Source: Faecalimonas umbilicata | Lineage (GTDB): Bacteria; Bacillota; Clostridia; Lachnospirales; Lachnospiraceae | Assembly (NCBI RefSeq): GCF_004346095.1 | Contig: NZ_SLZV01000025.1 | Coordinates: 1 to 46,637, forward strand | Length of the DNA stretch: 46,637 nucleotides | Reading direction: 5' to 3' | In this document: positions 46,549 to 46,637 of the stretch, piece after piece | Position numbering within the stretch: the first letter of the stretch is position 1 | How the letters are laid out: every line of letters begins with the position of its first letter | Notes under the pieces: model-generated | The model's input: only the letters and a program-made list of their open reading frames with translations | Databases searched by the model: none | What the model was told of the DNA's origin: nothing | Made by a program: the position numbers and the translations under genes

Positions 46549-46637
46549 GTGCGCCCGGAAGTCGCCAGCGCAATATAAATTGGCGACGTGGTACTTACAG
46601 GATACCGCCTTTAGCAAGCGGTAGGTAAAAGTATCAG
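46549..46637 (+). mobile_element. Group II intron, 5' end (continues beyond the window)
   Basis: The sequence begins GTGCGCCCGGA, matching the group II 5' consensus GTGYG. Two strong domain I-type hairpins follow: GTCGCCA/TGGCGAC (7 bp) and TACCGC/GCGGTA. It interrupts the coupling-protein gene at a codon boundary. The reverse transcriptase and 3' end are outside the window. Confidence 0.85.

Larger units (their letters stand above)
26013..46637 (+). mobile_element. Integrative conjugative element, left part (continues beyond the window)
   Basis: From the tRNA-Arg 3' end onward the genes are those of a conjugative element: parB-parA-parB, a RepA_N-type initiator, xre/immA regulators, Y-polymerase and YolD, a sigma-like regulator, a large LPxTG-type adhesin, PcfB and a PcfC/VirD4 coupling protein. 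This set is typical of Tn1549-like and related clostridial ICEs. Integrase, relaxase, the type IV secretion ATPase and the right attachment site are not in view, so the exact left boundary is inferred. Confidence 0.8.

Noticed and set aside
46549-46578. Natural C terminus of the coupling protein
   Set aside because: The last ten codons do not resemble the VirD4 family, the ATPase lacks its C-terminal part, and the DNA matches a group II intron 5' end.

Overview
The window is a low-G+C Firmicutes chromosome around the replication origin, followed by the start of an integrated conjugative element. Gene order, protein families (DUF4446, DUF3881, SpaA/Cna_B adhesin, PcfB/PcfC conjugation genes) and codon use point to a Lachnospiraceae-type gut clostridium; the genus cannot be fixed from the sequence alone.

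Left arm (1-12090, genes on the minus strand): two strong tandem promoters firing leftward out of the window (probably an rRNA operon), tRNA-Ser(GCU), plsC, the two subunits of class I fumarase, a CuZn-SOD-like gene, and then gyrA, gyrB, recF, an S4 RNA-binding gene, dnaN and dnaA. oriC is bipartite: DnaA boxes lie both between dnaN and dnaA and upstream of dnaA. Right arm (12660-25552, plus strand): rpmH, rnpA, yidD, yidC, khpB/jag, mnmE, mnmG, rsmG, a minus-strand alpha/beta-hydrolase-like gene, three parS sites, parA, parB, a DUF4446 gene, serS and a DUF3881 gene. Transcription diverges from oriC, as is usual for this region.

At 25941-26012 there is an intact tRNA-Arg(CCU), preceded by a structured stretch that carries a degenerate copy of its 5' half. 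From the tRNA 3' end to the window end the DNA looks like an integrative conjugative element (ICE). It has a parB-parA-parB cassette with its own palindromic sites, a RepA_N-type initiator gene with three 23-bp iterons inside the coding sequence, and a membrane protein. A regulatory/cargo block follows: a DUF3784-like gene, a membrane-anchored CxxC protein, a 53-aa ribbon-helix-helix protein, an immA-type protease and xre repressor separated by an IS21-family insertion, a Y-family polymerase and YolD. Then come a sigma-like regulator behind a leader with mutually exclusive hairpins, a 1742-aa wall-anchored adhesin, PcfB, and a VirD4/PcfC coupling protein. The coupling-protein gene is interrupted near the window end by the 5' end of a group II intron.

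How it fits together: the chromosomal part replicates and segregates the host chromosome and supports ribosome, tRNA and membrane biogenesis. The element carries its own replication and partition genes, a repressor/protease-type switch, an error-prone polymerase cassette, a surface adhesin that may help mating contact, and the start of its conjugation apparatus. Integrase, relaxase and the far attachment site lie outside the window.
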